Source: Otis tarda
Taxonomy: Eukaryota; Chordata; Aves; Otidiformes; Otididae
Direction: 5' to 3'
Length of the DNA: 64,000 bases
Assembly: GCA_026413225.1 (NCBI GenBank)
Contig: CM048552.1
Coordinates: 25,223,001 to 25,287,000 of the forward strand
In this document: positions 39,341 to 51,700 of the stretch, one piece after another
Layout of the letters: each line of letters opens with the position of its first letter
Position numbering within the stretch: position 1 is the stretch's first letter
Notes under the pieces: generated by a model
The model's database searches: none
What the model was told of the DNA's origin: nothing
Seen by the model: the letters and a program-made list of their open reading frames with translations, nothing else
Program-made: the position numbers and the translations under genes

Positions 39341-41660
39341 GTGCTTTGTTTTCTGTATTTTTTTAAAAAAGTTCATAGATCTATTTTAATGCAGATACAA
39401 GGAAATGAATTTTAAGTTTCAAAGACCGTGAACTTCAAATCCTTCTAGAAAAAACTTCCTTCTGCTCCAGCTTTGCCTTTTTAAAAGTTGAAATCCACTG
39501 TGTGGGCACAAGAGATAAACTGAACTGGAAAAGATCCACTCTTTTTGAAGAGGGGAAAAAAAAAAAAAGAAAAAGACAAAATGAAAAACCCCTGGTGCTA
39601 AAAATCTTTCTGGCAGCGCTTGATAGAACTAGGCACAGCTATCTTTATCTCCATATGTCTAAGTTACCTCTTTTAATCAGCACTTCAGTTGTAAGTTACC
39701 ATCTTGAGAAATATGTCTTCTGATTTTTAGTTACCTTACAGAGTTTTTTAGAGAGGAACTATGTGTCCTTTCTGCACAGTTAGGCCAACTCTCATGTTCT
39801 GCTGTGACCTCCCAGGCATGTTCCGTGCCTACGGCCACCAGTGCAGATCTTTAGATGTGGTTTCAATTGCCTAACGGACAAGTCCCATTCCAAACTAAGA
39901 GGACAGTTCACTGTCCTTTTTGTAACATCAGCAGCATATGGCTAGAGAATTTATTTTTTTACTCTTAGCGAATGGCACTGCAAATTCATTTTGACTTCAG
40001 ACTTGCTTAATGAATCACGAGGGCTGAATATTAAGCTTGTATTTCTTCTGAAGGGTCTTACTCTGTGTTTCACTCTATCTCATACTTTTTTCAAATTTTT
40101 TACTTATTATTTGTCCTTTTTCTATGTCAGCTACTCTTTAATAGTGAATGAAACTTTTATTCATGGAGAAAAAGATTTTACTTACGTCCTAGCTTGGTTT
40201 TATCTGTATTAAATTATGTTGCACAAAAAAATAAAGAAGAGACGGGAGTGGATAAACAGTTTCCATGTTGTACAGAAATGTGAGAACTCAGTGCAAGTTT
40301 CTCCGAATCATGATCTCATCAGTACTGTGGCAGTTGAAATAAAGAAATCTCGTGAAAACACTTATGAAAGGATGGGTATCGACATTCATGAGGTACTATG
40401 TAGTGGTGTGAGAACAGTAAGTTTTTAGAAAGTAATCCTTTTCTTTGTGTAACTAATGGAGAAGTTAAGATTTACTTTGTGTCTCTTATTAATGAATTTT
40501 TTTTGGACATGTTGAGAACTGTTTTTCAGCATATCTGCTGTTGCAGTGAGGGGCTATGCTTAATATTCTGAGACAGCCCTATGAAATGGAAGACTCAAAT
40601 TCTCCAGCTATTTTCAGCCATTCACTACTTTGAATTACGTGTATAAATGTTCTAGCTGTCCATTTTCAAAAAGAGGATTCAAAAAATCTTGGGATCGCCA
40701 TCAAGACTGTAATGACACCCTGGGTTAGTGACATCTTCATCCTGTTTTGATACACCATGAGCTCATCTACTAGCTCTAATTTGATTCTTCAGTTTATTTT
40801 TGTTTATTCCACCCCCCAATTCCATTTTCCATACTTTCCAGAGATTTCCTTCCAGACTTCCACAGCTTTTTCCAGTTGTGCAATTTGAGTCAGGATTTGC
40901 CATTCGTTTTTAATTTCTTTCTGGGATCGAGGTAGATTGTTACCAGTATGCAATATTAGATTCAATGAACATTGCAATGGTGGGATCCAGCGGGAGATGT
41001 AGTTCAAGCTACTGCTTTTCTTCAGTGCATTTTAGTCAAATTTTATGCATCTTACAATGTATTTTCATATCATCTCTTATGTGTGTCTCTTGTGCCTTTT
41101 TCATTTGCTTTGTTACCCATTTGTTGAAAATATTAATCTCTGTTACTAATTTGTGTTTTCTGTTGCTGCTGTGCTCTGGTGCTTTCTCATCTCTGTTTTC
41201 CACATATGATCTAGCACATCTCCTATTTGATGACTTTAGTAGTTTGAATTATGGACATCTTGCTTCTTTCTGTCATACAGCATCTTAGAAGCTTCAGTGT
41301 TAATTTCCTTATACTTTAGTTGCTGTGGTACAGTTCAATTTTATCTGACATGGAAGGAAACAAATATGTGGTCGGCACAGTAATTATTTTACTATGAAAA
41401 TGATTCATTTCCCTTTAATCCTATGCAGTAGCTATGATTTGAGACTTATTACAATATTGCTTGTGAAGCCGGGTTATTGTCATTACTGTAGTTTATTTTC
41501 CACACCGCACTCTTTAACTTTGAATGTGAAAGAGGAAGTTTGTTCTGTGCATGTGACATAAATCCTGTATTACTAGTTGCAGGTATTTTGAGTCACTAAA
41601 TCTGTCTGTAATTACTGAGTTTGTTCAGAACTTATCCTTTTAAGAATCTAAGAGTAAGTT
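39341..41660. other. Intron stretch downstream of the exon
   Basis: AT-rich and without a recognised repeat. A 107-codon frame at 40965-41288 is hydrophobic but has no recognised family and no clear gene context. Confidence 0.5.
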
Positions 41661-41792
41661 CACAGAATCATAGAATAGTTTGGGTTGGAAAGGATCTTAA
41701 AGATATCTAGTTCCAAGCCCCCTGCCATGGGCAGGGACACCTTCCACTAGACCAGGTCATTCAAAGTCCTCTCCAGTCTGGCACTGAACACT
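41661..41792 (-). mobile_element. CR1 3' tail, first block of a rearranged CR1 complex
   Basis: It starts CACAGAATCATAGAATAG, then TTTGGGTTGGAAAGGATC, then CCCCTGCCATGGGCAGGGAC, and ends at GCACTGAACACT. This is antisense CR1 3' UTR, about 130 bp. At GAACACT (41786-41792) it switches without a gap into CR1 sequence of the opposite orientation. Confidence 0.92.
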
Positions 41793-41910
41793 GGAACAGG
41801 TTGCCTGGAGAGGTGGTAGATGCCCCATCCCTGGAGATGTTCAAGGCCAGGTTGGACAGGGCTCTGAGCAACCTGATCTAGTGAAAGATGTTCCTGCTCC
41901 TTGCAGGGGG
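41786..41910 (+). mobile_element. CR1 3' UTR segment, inverted second block
   Basis: Sense CR1 3' region: GAACACTGGAACAGGTTGCC, then GATGCCCCATCCCTGGAGA, then CTGAGCAACCTGATCTAG, ending CTCCTTGCAGGGGG. It lacks the GGTTGGACTAGATGACC block and the tail. It covers much of the same consensus region as the first block in reverse, so the pair forms an imperfect palindrome of roughly 230 bp. Confidence 0.92.
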
Positions 41911-42895
41911 CCTCATCTGCTCAGTCTTCCTGGTCAGATGTTCTGTAGCAGACCATCACTATAATGTCATGTCTCCCTGCCCCTCCTTTAATCCTGACCC
42001 ATAAGCTCTCAGTCGGCTCTTCATCTGTCCCCAGGCAGAGCTCCATGCACTCTGGCTGGACATTGACAAAGAGAGTGACACCTCTTCCTTGTCTCCCCTG
42101 CCTGTTACAAAGAGCCTATATCCTTCCATTCCAACACTCCAGTCATGGGAGCTATCCCACCATGTCTCCATGATGCCAGTAAGCTCATAGCCCTGCAGCT
42201 GTGCACACATCTCTAACTCCTTGTTTATTCCCCATGCTATTTGTGTTTGCATAGAGGCATTTAAGTTGGGCGCCCGATGAAGCTGACTTACTGGCTGGAG
42301 TGGCTGGAAATCCTTTATGCTCCTCTTCAGGTGCTCTCCTGCTGACCTGTGATCCTTCTCCAGTCTCTGAGCATCTCTTGCTGGCACTGGCATCAAACTG
42401 GTAGGAGTTGGACGGATTGAGGTTCCTCTCCTCTGGCAACTTTAGTTTAAAGTTGTCTTCACCATCTTGGCAGGCCTATGACTGAAGATGCTCTTCCCCT
42501 TCTCTGTCAGATGGACCCATCAGCCCCCAGTAGGCCAGGTTTCTCGGAGCGAGTCCCATGCTCTAAGTAGTCAAACCCCTGGCTGTGGCACCAGTCCTGT
42601 AACCATTTGTTGATTTGCCAGATTCGACTGGCCCTTTCAGACCCCTTCCCTTGTACAGTGGTCTGTACTAGGCTTGGTATTCTCTCTATGACATCCCTGA
42701 CATGAGCCCCCAATAAGCAGCACAGCTCTCTGGAGAGGGCGTCAGGTTGGCAAATGGGTGCCTCTACCTCTCAGAAGAGAGTCACCTACTACTGTCACCC
42801 ACCGCCTTTTCTTCGTTGTGCTGGTTGTCATACGGGGAGCGAGCTGGACTGCCCTACTCAGCTCCAGCATCTCTCCTGATGTGACAGGTAAGTTC
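41911..42895 (-). mobile_element. CR1 5' half: ORF1 C-terminal region and endonuclease start
   Basis: Minus-strand CR1 sequence from a part that most copies lose. Near its upstream end the minus strand encodes VTVVGDSLLRG (GDSLLRG at 42766-42786), the GDSL nucleophile block of the esterase-like (SGNH hydrolase) domain known from CR1 ORF1. Then come GAHVRDVIERIPSLVQ and WLQDWCHSQGFDYLEHGTR at 42507-42713. The ORF2 endonuclease start LKCLYANTNSMGNKQ is at 42221-42265, and ETWWD is at 42154-42168 in a different frame, so ORF2 is frameshifted. The sequence stops within the endonuclease. The reverse transcriptase region is absent. The exact 5' end is uncertain. Confidence 0.9.
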
Positions 42896-44418
42896 CTAGG
42901 ATTTAGAAACTTATAACTCAGTCTTTGATTTACTTTTCTAGAAATGTTTGCTGAATGAGTAATTTGTTTACTAAATAAATCAATTGGAATTTCACTGTGT
43001 AAGAGAGTCAGGACATATGTTCCTGTGTCAAGGCTACTTGGGAAGGTTTACAGTGGTCAGTTTTGTTGTTTTGTCCTCCAGCATTATGTCTTTTCTAATG
43101 CTGCTGTGGTTTTTAAGACTTTCTATTTCTATTCTGGCATTATTTTTCATTTATCTTAAAATCTAATAGGAAAACAGTTGATAGGAAAAGTTGCATAAAC
43201 TCATCTTCAGTTCTCCAGAAATGGTTGTTATTATGTTCTGCATAATCTCCCCCCAGCATCCCACCACACTTCCTGAAAGTGTCACTGAAGTTTAGCATGG
43301 TTCTTTTTTGTATACATATAATTAAGATTGTCTTGAGGAATTATTTCCTCTTCCGTCCCAGTTTTAGAGGAGATGTGGAAATGTTTACAGTTCTCTTTCT
43401 GTAATCGTTCTCTCAGAATTAACATAGGATTTTTTTTTTTTTTGTGGAAAATTCCATTACAGACATTGAGCCAGATTCTAATGGGTAGAACATCAGATGT
43501 TCGTGATGCTTTTTGGATAAAGAGAAAAATTCAATCATATGGCGATTTATTATGAGTAATTATATTGGACACACTGCGAAGTGTAAAATTAAGTGAGAAA
43601 GTGACTTATGAAAAAAACTCTTTCTTTGCATGTTTAAATCCAGTTTTCTAAAAGGTTATCAGTAGAATAGTAGATAATCTTTCATTCATCAATTCCTATG
43701 TGCTCTTTCATGGAGACTGGAAAATGCTCTTGTGCAGGGTCCTAAGAGGTTCATTCGCAACCTTTAGTATGCAAACCTTCAATAGGCTAAACTCACAGTA
43801 CCAATTTTTTAGTCTTGAGTGTATACAGTCTTAGATAGGAGTACAAATGGCTGCAAAGAACTGTGATGAATGTTTGAAATACTGTAAAAAGATTTTCAAT
43901 ATTGTAATAATTGCAAGTGCTCAGATTTTCAACTTTCTGCTTAAAGCATTGTTCAGGTGCAAGAAATTTTATGTCCTGAGGTTTTTCCCGTTTCTCTTGA
44001 TGCTGTGTTTTAAATATGTGGTTCTCAGCCATAATTACTGCATGCTGCTTAAATCTGAATGTTAAGTGCAGGATCTGTGGCAGTTAGCACTGTGAGGGGT
44101 TTTCAGAATTTAAAATCAGACTTAGTTCAACTGTACCTGCTTGCATGTGGTACAGAGATCATATTTAACTGAATTTCTATTCCAATTCAGATGTTGTAGT
44201 CCTTGGCATTTTGTATTGTTGTCTGCCACAGTCAGGCAATAGGAAAGAAGTGAGGTGTGGCCAGTAATGAAAATTGATGAGGCAGGAGATTTATGTACAG
44301 AACTAGCTACTGGACCAGCACTGCCTGACTGAGGGGAAGGTTTAGGAGCATTTGGAAAAAAGGGAAATAAAAGTAGGAAACAATCAAAATCAACAATAAG
44401 AGAGCAGAGGTCCCATGT
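42896..44418. other. Intron stretch without recognised feature
   Basis: AT-rich, with a T run near 43429-43443. No transposon or exon was recognised. Confidence 0.5.
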
Positions 44419-44700
44419 TATAGAATCATAGAATGGTTTGGGTTGGAAGGGACCTTAAAGATCATCTAGTCCAACCCCCTGCCATGGGCAGGGACATCTT
44501 TCACTAGATCAAGTTGCCCTAAGCCCTGTTCAACCTGAGTTTGAACACTTCCAATGATGGGGCATCCACAACTTCTCTGGATAAACTGTTCCAGTGAGTC
44601 ATCACTCTTACCATAAATATTTCTTCCTTATATCCAATCCAAATCTACCTTCTAGAGCTTTCTGAATGGTAAGAGAAACACTTTCCCTTCCCTCTTCACA
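44419..44700 (-). mobile_element. CR1 3'-end fragment
   Basis: It begins ATAGAATCATAGAATGG, then TTTGGGTTGGAAGGGACC, CCCCTGCCATGGGCAGGGAC, TTTGAACACTTCCAATGATG and TTCTCTGGATAAACTGTTCC, and fades out after CTTATATCCAATCCAAATC. It is antisense CR1 3' UTR, 5'-truncated, about 280 bp. Confidence 0.92.
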
Positions 44701-45157
44701 GTGGGGGTAGATGACACCTTTCAGCTTCTGCAGTAAGAGCAAGTGTCCTTACAAATACCTTTCTCCTTCTGTATCAAATCCTGAACTGCCAGCACAAGCC
44801 CTTGTGGGTAGCATGTTGGCAAGGAGGGAGTGGGGCGTGAATCCTGTATGCGTGTTGCTAGTTAGTTGTGCAGTGGAGTCTGTAGGCATGCCTCACCTAA
44901 ACCTGACCGGGCTCCTTTGGTTGGTCTTTGCTTGTGTAGCCTGCCTTCTCTCTCCTTTTGAGTCTGAAGACACCTTCCTTCCCTGTGCTGGGGGTGGCAT
45001 GCAGAAAGGGCTCCTCGTGCAGTTTGGCAGGTGATTGAGTTGGTCATGGTGCAAGGCAAAGGCAGCCAACCCCAGCCTTGGGCATATTCTGAGGGGTTGA
45101 TATTGGGCTGTTAAGGAGTTTCAAAGTTCTACAGAAACCAAGAATGAAATAATATAT
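44701..45157. other. Spacer between two CR1 copies
   Basis: About 450 bp. A 107-codon frame at 44711-45034 has no recognisable product. Nothing else was seen. Confidence 0.5.
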
Positions 45158-45770
45158 GAAGGCCAGCTGCATCCTGGGCTGCACCAAAAGAAGCGTGACC
45201 AGCAGGTCGAGGGAGGTGATTCTGCCTCTCTACTCCGCTCTTGTGAGACCTCACCTGGAGTACTGTGTCCAGCTCTGGAGCCTCCAACATTAGAAGGATG
45301 TGGACCTGTTGGAGCGAGTCCAGAGGAGGGCTGTGAAAATGGTCAGAGGGCTGGAGCACCTTTCCTATGAGGACAGGCTGAGAGAGTTGGGGCTGTTCAG
45401 CCTGGAGAAGAGGAGGCTCCGGGGAGACCTTATAGAGGTCTTCCAGTACCTAAAGGAGGATTATAAGAAGGATCGGGACAAACTTCTTAGCAGGGCCTGT
45501 TGCAATAGGACAAGGGCTAATGACTTTAAACTAAAAGAGGGTATATTTAGACTAGACATAAGGAAGAATTTTTTTACAATAAGAATAGTGGAACACTGGC
45601 ACAAGTTGCCCAGAGAGGTGGTTGATGCCCCATCCCTGGAAGCATTCAAGGCCAGGCTGGACAGGGCTCTGAGCAACCTGATGTCCCTGCTCCTTGCAGG
45701 GGTCTTGGACTAGGTGATCTTTAAAGGTCCCTTCCAACCCAAACTATTCTATGATTCTAAGATTCTGTGA
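45158..45770 (+). mobile_element. CR1 3' end with terminal ORF2 segment
   Basis: 613 bp in sense with CADPS2, from GGCCAGCTGCATCCTGGGC to the tail (CCCAAACTATTCTATGATTC). It encodes the C-terminal end of CR1 ORF2 (for example [20 protein letters not shown] within 45300-45713), then runs through the 3' UTR to the tail. It is well preserved compared with the copies at 15285 and 26880, so relatively young, but it is truncated well downstream of the RT catalytic box. Confidence 0.96.
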
Positions 45771-48504
45771 TATGATAAAATAATTCCATAAACATCTGCC
45801 AGTGTAGGTGTAGCTGTGATATTACTGTTTCTTTGTTTTGATCAATTCTCTGTGAGCATTTACAGGCATCCTGAAAATGTTTTCCTTTTCTTAACACAGA
45901 GAAATTGCTTGCCCTGTAGGGGAAGCACATGCTAGTGTGACAAAAACATTGATTATTTCTTGCACTTATCCTTAGAAAATGATTAATTGTGTTTATTGGA
46001 GCTTTTTTGTATGAAGACATTCAGATGTTTGGTTAGTCTGAAAAAAGGTGAGGTACTTCTGTAAAGGAAGGAGCAAAGCAATGATCCTATTTCTGCCTGT
46101 AATTATGGATAGCTTGGTCTGAAGGTTTTTTTTTTTTTGCACAGAAGTGAGGCGCAAAAGGATCTGGCTTTTGAAACTGCAGAAAGGAACTAGCTTTCTG
46201 GACTAAGTGGTATTTTGGTTGCTTTTATAGCTGGATTTTTAATATCAGCTTTTAGGTACACAGTTTTTAGTCAAGGCAACAAAAGGCATGGTTGATCCTG
46301 ATGAGTATTTCAGGGATGAAGATGACCCCTAAAGGAAATAAAAAGCGTTCATTAGAATCAAAACGTAGTACACACAGAATAAATAGTAATTATGTGTTGG
46401 AACATTCTGTTTTGATATTATTGAGGCAAAATAATGGAATCAGTAGATTAAACTTTTCTTTAAATGCATTAGGATAATAATTGTAGATGCCAGCTGGGTT
46501 TCAGGGCATAAATTATCTGGTTTCTGCTTTCATTTATTTTTCTCAAAAGTCATAATTGGCATACGTATTTATTGAAGAATATAGATTTTTTGCTCTGTTC
46601 AGATCCTCTTCAAAACCCTGAATACTAGGCCAACTTGGGATTTATTGTTGATACAGTCTCATTTGGAGAAGCTTTTTCAACAGAATGTTTTCTTACATTA
46701 ACTTTAGAATAATCTTGTGTCTTGCCTTATGAGGGAGCCTTTCAACAACAAATATGTTTATAGTTACACTTACAGCACTTGCACAGTTAGTTTCCTTCCA
46801 GTTGCTTTAAAACATTGGCAAACTTAAGGTCAGTATAATGTTGGCATGACAGCTGTTATTTTAGAGGTCTGTTTTAGGCCAGTTATTTGAAAAGCTTCAT
46901 AAAAATGTTTTTAGGCCACCTCCGAGAAGGAGGCATAACAAAGGTTTATCTAGGTCATCCATTTCATTGAAGAAGCTCTAATGCCTTCAACTTTTTGGAT
47001 CAGCACCTACAATTTGGCATGTAAGGGAGATTGTCTCAGTGTTAGCAGTCTAATTATTTTTGTCAGATAAGTAAGGGAGAGATAAGATACAACAAATTAA
47101 AACCTATTTTACGAGATGTAGAACTCCTCAGGCTAAGGAGATCCCTGATGGAGTCGAACTGCAGGCTTTGCAGTGCCCAGCTTTCTCTTGAGAGCATGTT
47201 GCATTGCTCTTGCGTGTAAAGTGTGTCAGTGCTGAGATCCTTTGGTCTTTTGCTTTACAAGTAGCTACAAGTAACTATATTCTTTGTGGTTTTGAAAACT
47301 CGAAATTCTGTTTTCACTTCCACCTGTATGGTGTCAGAGAAGTAAAGCATTCTACTGTATGTCTGCACAGAACATAACTGCTAGCTGTTGAAACTGTGTC
47401 TATCCAGTCTCTTTGGACACTGGTATTTGTGGATGATCATTGTTAATTTGACTGAGAAAGTCATACAGTTTCCATGTTGGTATTATGGTTGTAATTGTAA
47501 CAGACTTGTATTTCAAACTTCTAAATGAGGTAGGTAGTTGATGGATGGAGTTTAGTGCATTCATTGTACTAATCCTTAGCTTTGCAAGTGGTGTGCGCTG
47601 ATAGGAAGAGAGGAGGAAATGGCTCGTTGAATTTAAATGAAAAATAAATCCCATTAATGGTATCCTTTTTGTTCATTTTGTGACCACTGCTGTTCCAGAC
47701 AAATAAAGAATGCCTGTTTGGTTGGACATTACACTGCAGAAGTAGTTAGTGCTGGATAGTGAGGTATGTCTCTACTGTAGTAAGCATTATGTGACATTAT
47801 TTACTTATTTGTTAGGTAAATTCTGAATGTCTGTTAACGTGAACAAACCAATTAGAAAACCAGGAATGGCTCAAATTGTTACACAACAATGAATTTGGTC
47901 TGCATTGCATAATTATTTTTCTCCTAATCCCAGTATTGTTTTACTCCGTCTCAAAGGAAAACAAAATTTATCTGTACGTTGGTTTTGGTTAGTTAACAGT
48001 ATATTGCACTGAAACATGAACTGTACACATTTTTGTTGATAGTGTCTTCTGGGCAACTGAAAACAGTAGAGTTTTTTTCCATTAACCTGGTACTAATAAG
48101 AAATGTGACATTTTAACATCAGTGCTGCAGAAATCTTGCAGGAGGTACTAAAATTTTATTATCTTATTTTCATTTGGAAAACATTATTTGGAAGGATTTT
48201 TCTTTCACTAGATGATGAAAGGATGACAACTTTCAGTCTTTTAAAGTTGTCCTTCCTGTTGTCTTTTCCACATCTCAGCACAGAGCTGACATTAAGGCTC
48301 TTTGGAAGCGGATGTAATACTGCAAAATACTTAATTAAAAGAGTTGTGTTAATGCCAATGAATTTTCCTTTGTGCTTTTATGTTGTGTGTCTCTGTGTTC
48401 CATTCAGCAGTGTCTCAGAGACTCTCCAAAATAATGAAGAGCAACAGGACACATTTATTTCTCCTTTCAGCAGTAAAACAGATATTCAGCCCAGTCTCTG
48501 ACTT
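45771..48504. other. Intron stretch without recognised feature
   Basis: AT-rich. A 121-codon frame at 48136-48501 has no recognised family. No exon or transposon was recognised. Confidence 0.5.
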
Positions 48505-48531
48505 GCTACAGGCCAGAGGGAGGCCTGTAGC
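48505..48531. repeat. Perfect 10-bp inverted repeat (stem-loop)
   Basis: GCTACAGGCC at 48505-48514 and its exact reverse complement GGCCTGTAGC at 48522-48531 are separated by AGAGGGA. It lies about 15 bp before a CR1 truncation point. Confidence 0.9.
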
Positions 48532-48545
48532 TTCACATTGGGTAG

Positions 48546-48772
48546 TTTTGGACTAGACATAAGGAAGAAGTTTTTTACAATGTGGATGGTGGAGCACTGG
48601 AACAGGTTGCCCAGAGAGGTGGTGGATGCCCCATCCCTGGAAACATTCAAGGCCAGGTTGGATGGGCTCTGAGCAACCTGATCTAGTTTGAAGGTGTCCC
48701 TGCTCCTTGCAGGGGCGTTGGATTGGATGACCTTTAAAGGTCCCTTCCAACCCAAACCATTCTATGGTTCTT
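48546..48772 (+). mobile_element. CR1 3'-end fragment
   Basis: TTTGGACTAGACATAAGG, then GGAGCACTGGAACAGGTTGC, TGGATGCCCCATCCCTGG and GGTCCCTTCCAACCCAAACC, ending TTCTATGGTTCTT. It is 227 bp of 5'-truncated CR1 in sense with CADPS2 and well preserved. Confidence 0.94.
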
Positions 48773-51700
48773 TAAGTGTCTGAATACAAGACAAGTGAAC
48801 ATTTTCACAGGATGCCTATGGACTCTATTTGAGCCAAAGTCAGTCCAACCAGAGCCTCTCTCCTGACTCTGTAGGCACTGGAATTTTCTCATATAATGTC
48901 TCTAGCCTTCAAGTTTTGATTGGAGATCCACTGTAGAAAGTTGCCTTATTTTTCTAATTAATCATTCTACTGAATGGCAAGCAGTTAATAGGTAGAGGAT
49001 TTCTTGATCTTAAAAGCAAACCAAACCAACCAAACAAAAACACCAAAGCCAATCCATGAAGCGAGCAAATAGTAAAGGAGAAAACCTCCTATTTTCATGT
49101 ACCATTAGATTGAATGGACTGGTATTTACTCTTGATATTATTTCATTTACCCTTAGATTTCTAGATGGTGGGAGATTTTGATTCAATCTCTCAGTTACCA
49201 TGTAACTTTGTGATAGAAAACTTTACTTATGAAATCCTTAGAGATGTGTAAGTTGTCAAAATCTTTTAAACTTTAAAGTAATGTCTTGGAAAAGTGGCAT
49301 TTTGTTCTTAATGGTGAACTGATAATCTCTGAGTAAAACAAGCTAGAGAGAACATGGCAGTAAGGGACAAAAAAAAGTCAGAAAATGCACGACTGAAATC
49401 TAGAAGTCAGTAAATGAGAACTGAGGTTTTGAATTATCACTGATCTCTCTCAACCCCATTTTGTTTCTCTTCCATTACTGCTTTCAAAAGATGACAACAA
49501 ATTCTTATATCCTGAGAACTGTGAAGGCAGAACACAGATGATGATGATGTAAATATTTTCTTAGTGATTGTTTTCAGGTTTTGATTCACCTACATTTCCC
49601 ACCATAGGGTATTACTGAAAAGCCAAAGTGAAAAAGGAGATTCTTCTCAAGCTTTTATTTTCTAAAGTAAGCTTTATGGTGCTGTAGAGATGTTTTTCTC
49701 TATTTCATGTTCCCCTAAAAAGGTTTTACTCATCACAGAGCAAGAAAGAGGTTTCTTCAAAGTTAAATCCAGGCATAAAGTTGCTATTCACTCAAGATTC
49801 TCGACAAGAAACAGCATTATCTTAAATGGAGCATACTAAGAGAAATAGATTACCCAGTCTGTTCCAGTAAGTAAATGCCATCTTTGAGCACTGCTGGTGA
49901 ACAGTAACTACCTCATTAAGGAAACTCCTCTTCTTTCCACTTAGCCTTGCCATCAAACCATTTCTGCTAATTTCCTAGTTCAGTTTCTCTTATTAACTCA
50001 AGCTCATTGCTTAGCTTGCTGTTTTCTAAGTGGAAATTGTACAGTCTCTTCTTTTATTGTATTACCCTTTGTATAAAAGGGTCTGCCTTTTGCCTCCTTA
50101 GCAAAACAAAAATGCTGAGCAAATTAGATATTCTTAATCTGTAGTAAATAACTTGATATCAGGCATTTATTATGGTCCTTTGGATCTTTCACTTTTCTTA
50201 TTTCTAAATTAGGGTTCCACACGCATACCCATATCCTGCTGCAGTTCTGATGCTTTGTACCACTTTATGTTTTACTCCTGTAATTCATCTCATCCAGCTA
50301 GGCGAGAAGTGAGTGAGCTGCAGGGATCTGAATTTTAAGGCTGATGTAAAGGAAGGAGGATTCTCAAGTGACCGTACCAGGATAGGAAATACCGTGGGCC
50401 TTGGAGCTATGTCTGCAGGTGTTTTGAGCGGGTCTCTGGGCAGCTGTACGCAGAGCTACCCTGTCTGTAGCCCCTCAGTTAGCTAGTGCAGCTTCTGTCG
50501 GTCTGCTTGCCAGCACATTGTCATGGAGGTGTGCTCCAGCACTGAGAGCTGAGTCCCACGCAGCATGCCGGCTTGCACAGTTGCCAGTGACTGGTAAGAT
50601 GATTAAGGACAGTGCTGCTGTCTAGTTTTTCTTCCCTCTGAAATGAAATACTCGAAAGATGCAGTTCTGTATCTATATTTATAGATTGATACAGTTGTAG
50701 GCGTGCATTTAATTTCGCTGGACATCTTTCTGTTTCTTGATCTTTTCACCTGTGGCACGCTCCTTCCAAACTAGAAAGCTTAAACTGGGTGCTCGGGACG
50801 TGTGAGCATTTCATACCTTTCCATGTTTTTCCCTCAGTCTGGAATGTCAGCATGCTGGTTCACAGCCCAGCATGAGAAAATAATCTCCTGGAGGTGAGAC
50901 TATGATGTTTCAGTTAAATTTAAGTTTTCTGTTCTTGATGTACCTTTCCTAAAACTAGGAAAGGTTTTACTTTAAGAGCAGCAGGCATCTTTTATTTGTA
51001 TGTGTTTGTATCTCTGCAGTTTCCCTGTTTTAAATATGCACCATGAATAACGTGTTATTCTGCTCATCATATGCAGATCCTACTGCAGCAGAGCCTTCCA
51101 AATCTAAGAGTGAGAAGTACTTTAATGATGGCATTTTCTCAGACCTGTCTTCCTGACCAGCATAAAAATAGCCACGAATACACACTTCCCTCCCCGTTTT
51201 GAGTCTATTCACTTGCCAGTCTTCTATAATCTTCCTTTGAACATTAGCAATAAAAGGGAGTATATCTTTGTCAGTTTATATATGGAATTACAGCTTCTTT
51301 ATTTGGTCTTTCTTAGTTCCTCTCCTTAGTTTGTTTATGTCCAGACAGTCTAGAATGCTGTGGTAGAAATCTGTGGACAAATTACAGGCGTCATTATCCT
51401 AGTGCTGTCCCCTGTTTGTTTTACTGCTTGTCTCTGGATGCAGTTCAGTTTTTAATGCTTTCAAGAGTATTTCCTCTATAAGTAGTTAAATTAGATGGAA
51501 GCAAAATGAAACAAAGCAAAGATTAACTGTCTGGTTCTGTATTGGTTTTCTTGCACTGTTGTAATGAGCTGTGGCACACACAATGTGATCAGTAGTATTG
51601 AAGTGCCCACGTCAAACCCCTTTGGCTTTACTCTGACACATGTTCTCTCTGTACCTTCCTCCAGGGCAGTAGTGCAGCAGCTTCTTATTGGAGGTGAACC

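Noticed and set aside
34288..45770. CR1 pieces at 33676 and 45158 as two halves of one split element
   Set aside because: They overlap by about 120 bp of the same consensus region and lie over 10 kb apart with the host exon between, so they are separate copies.
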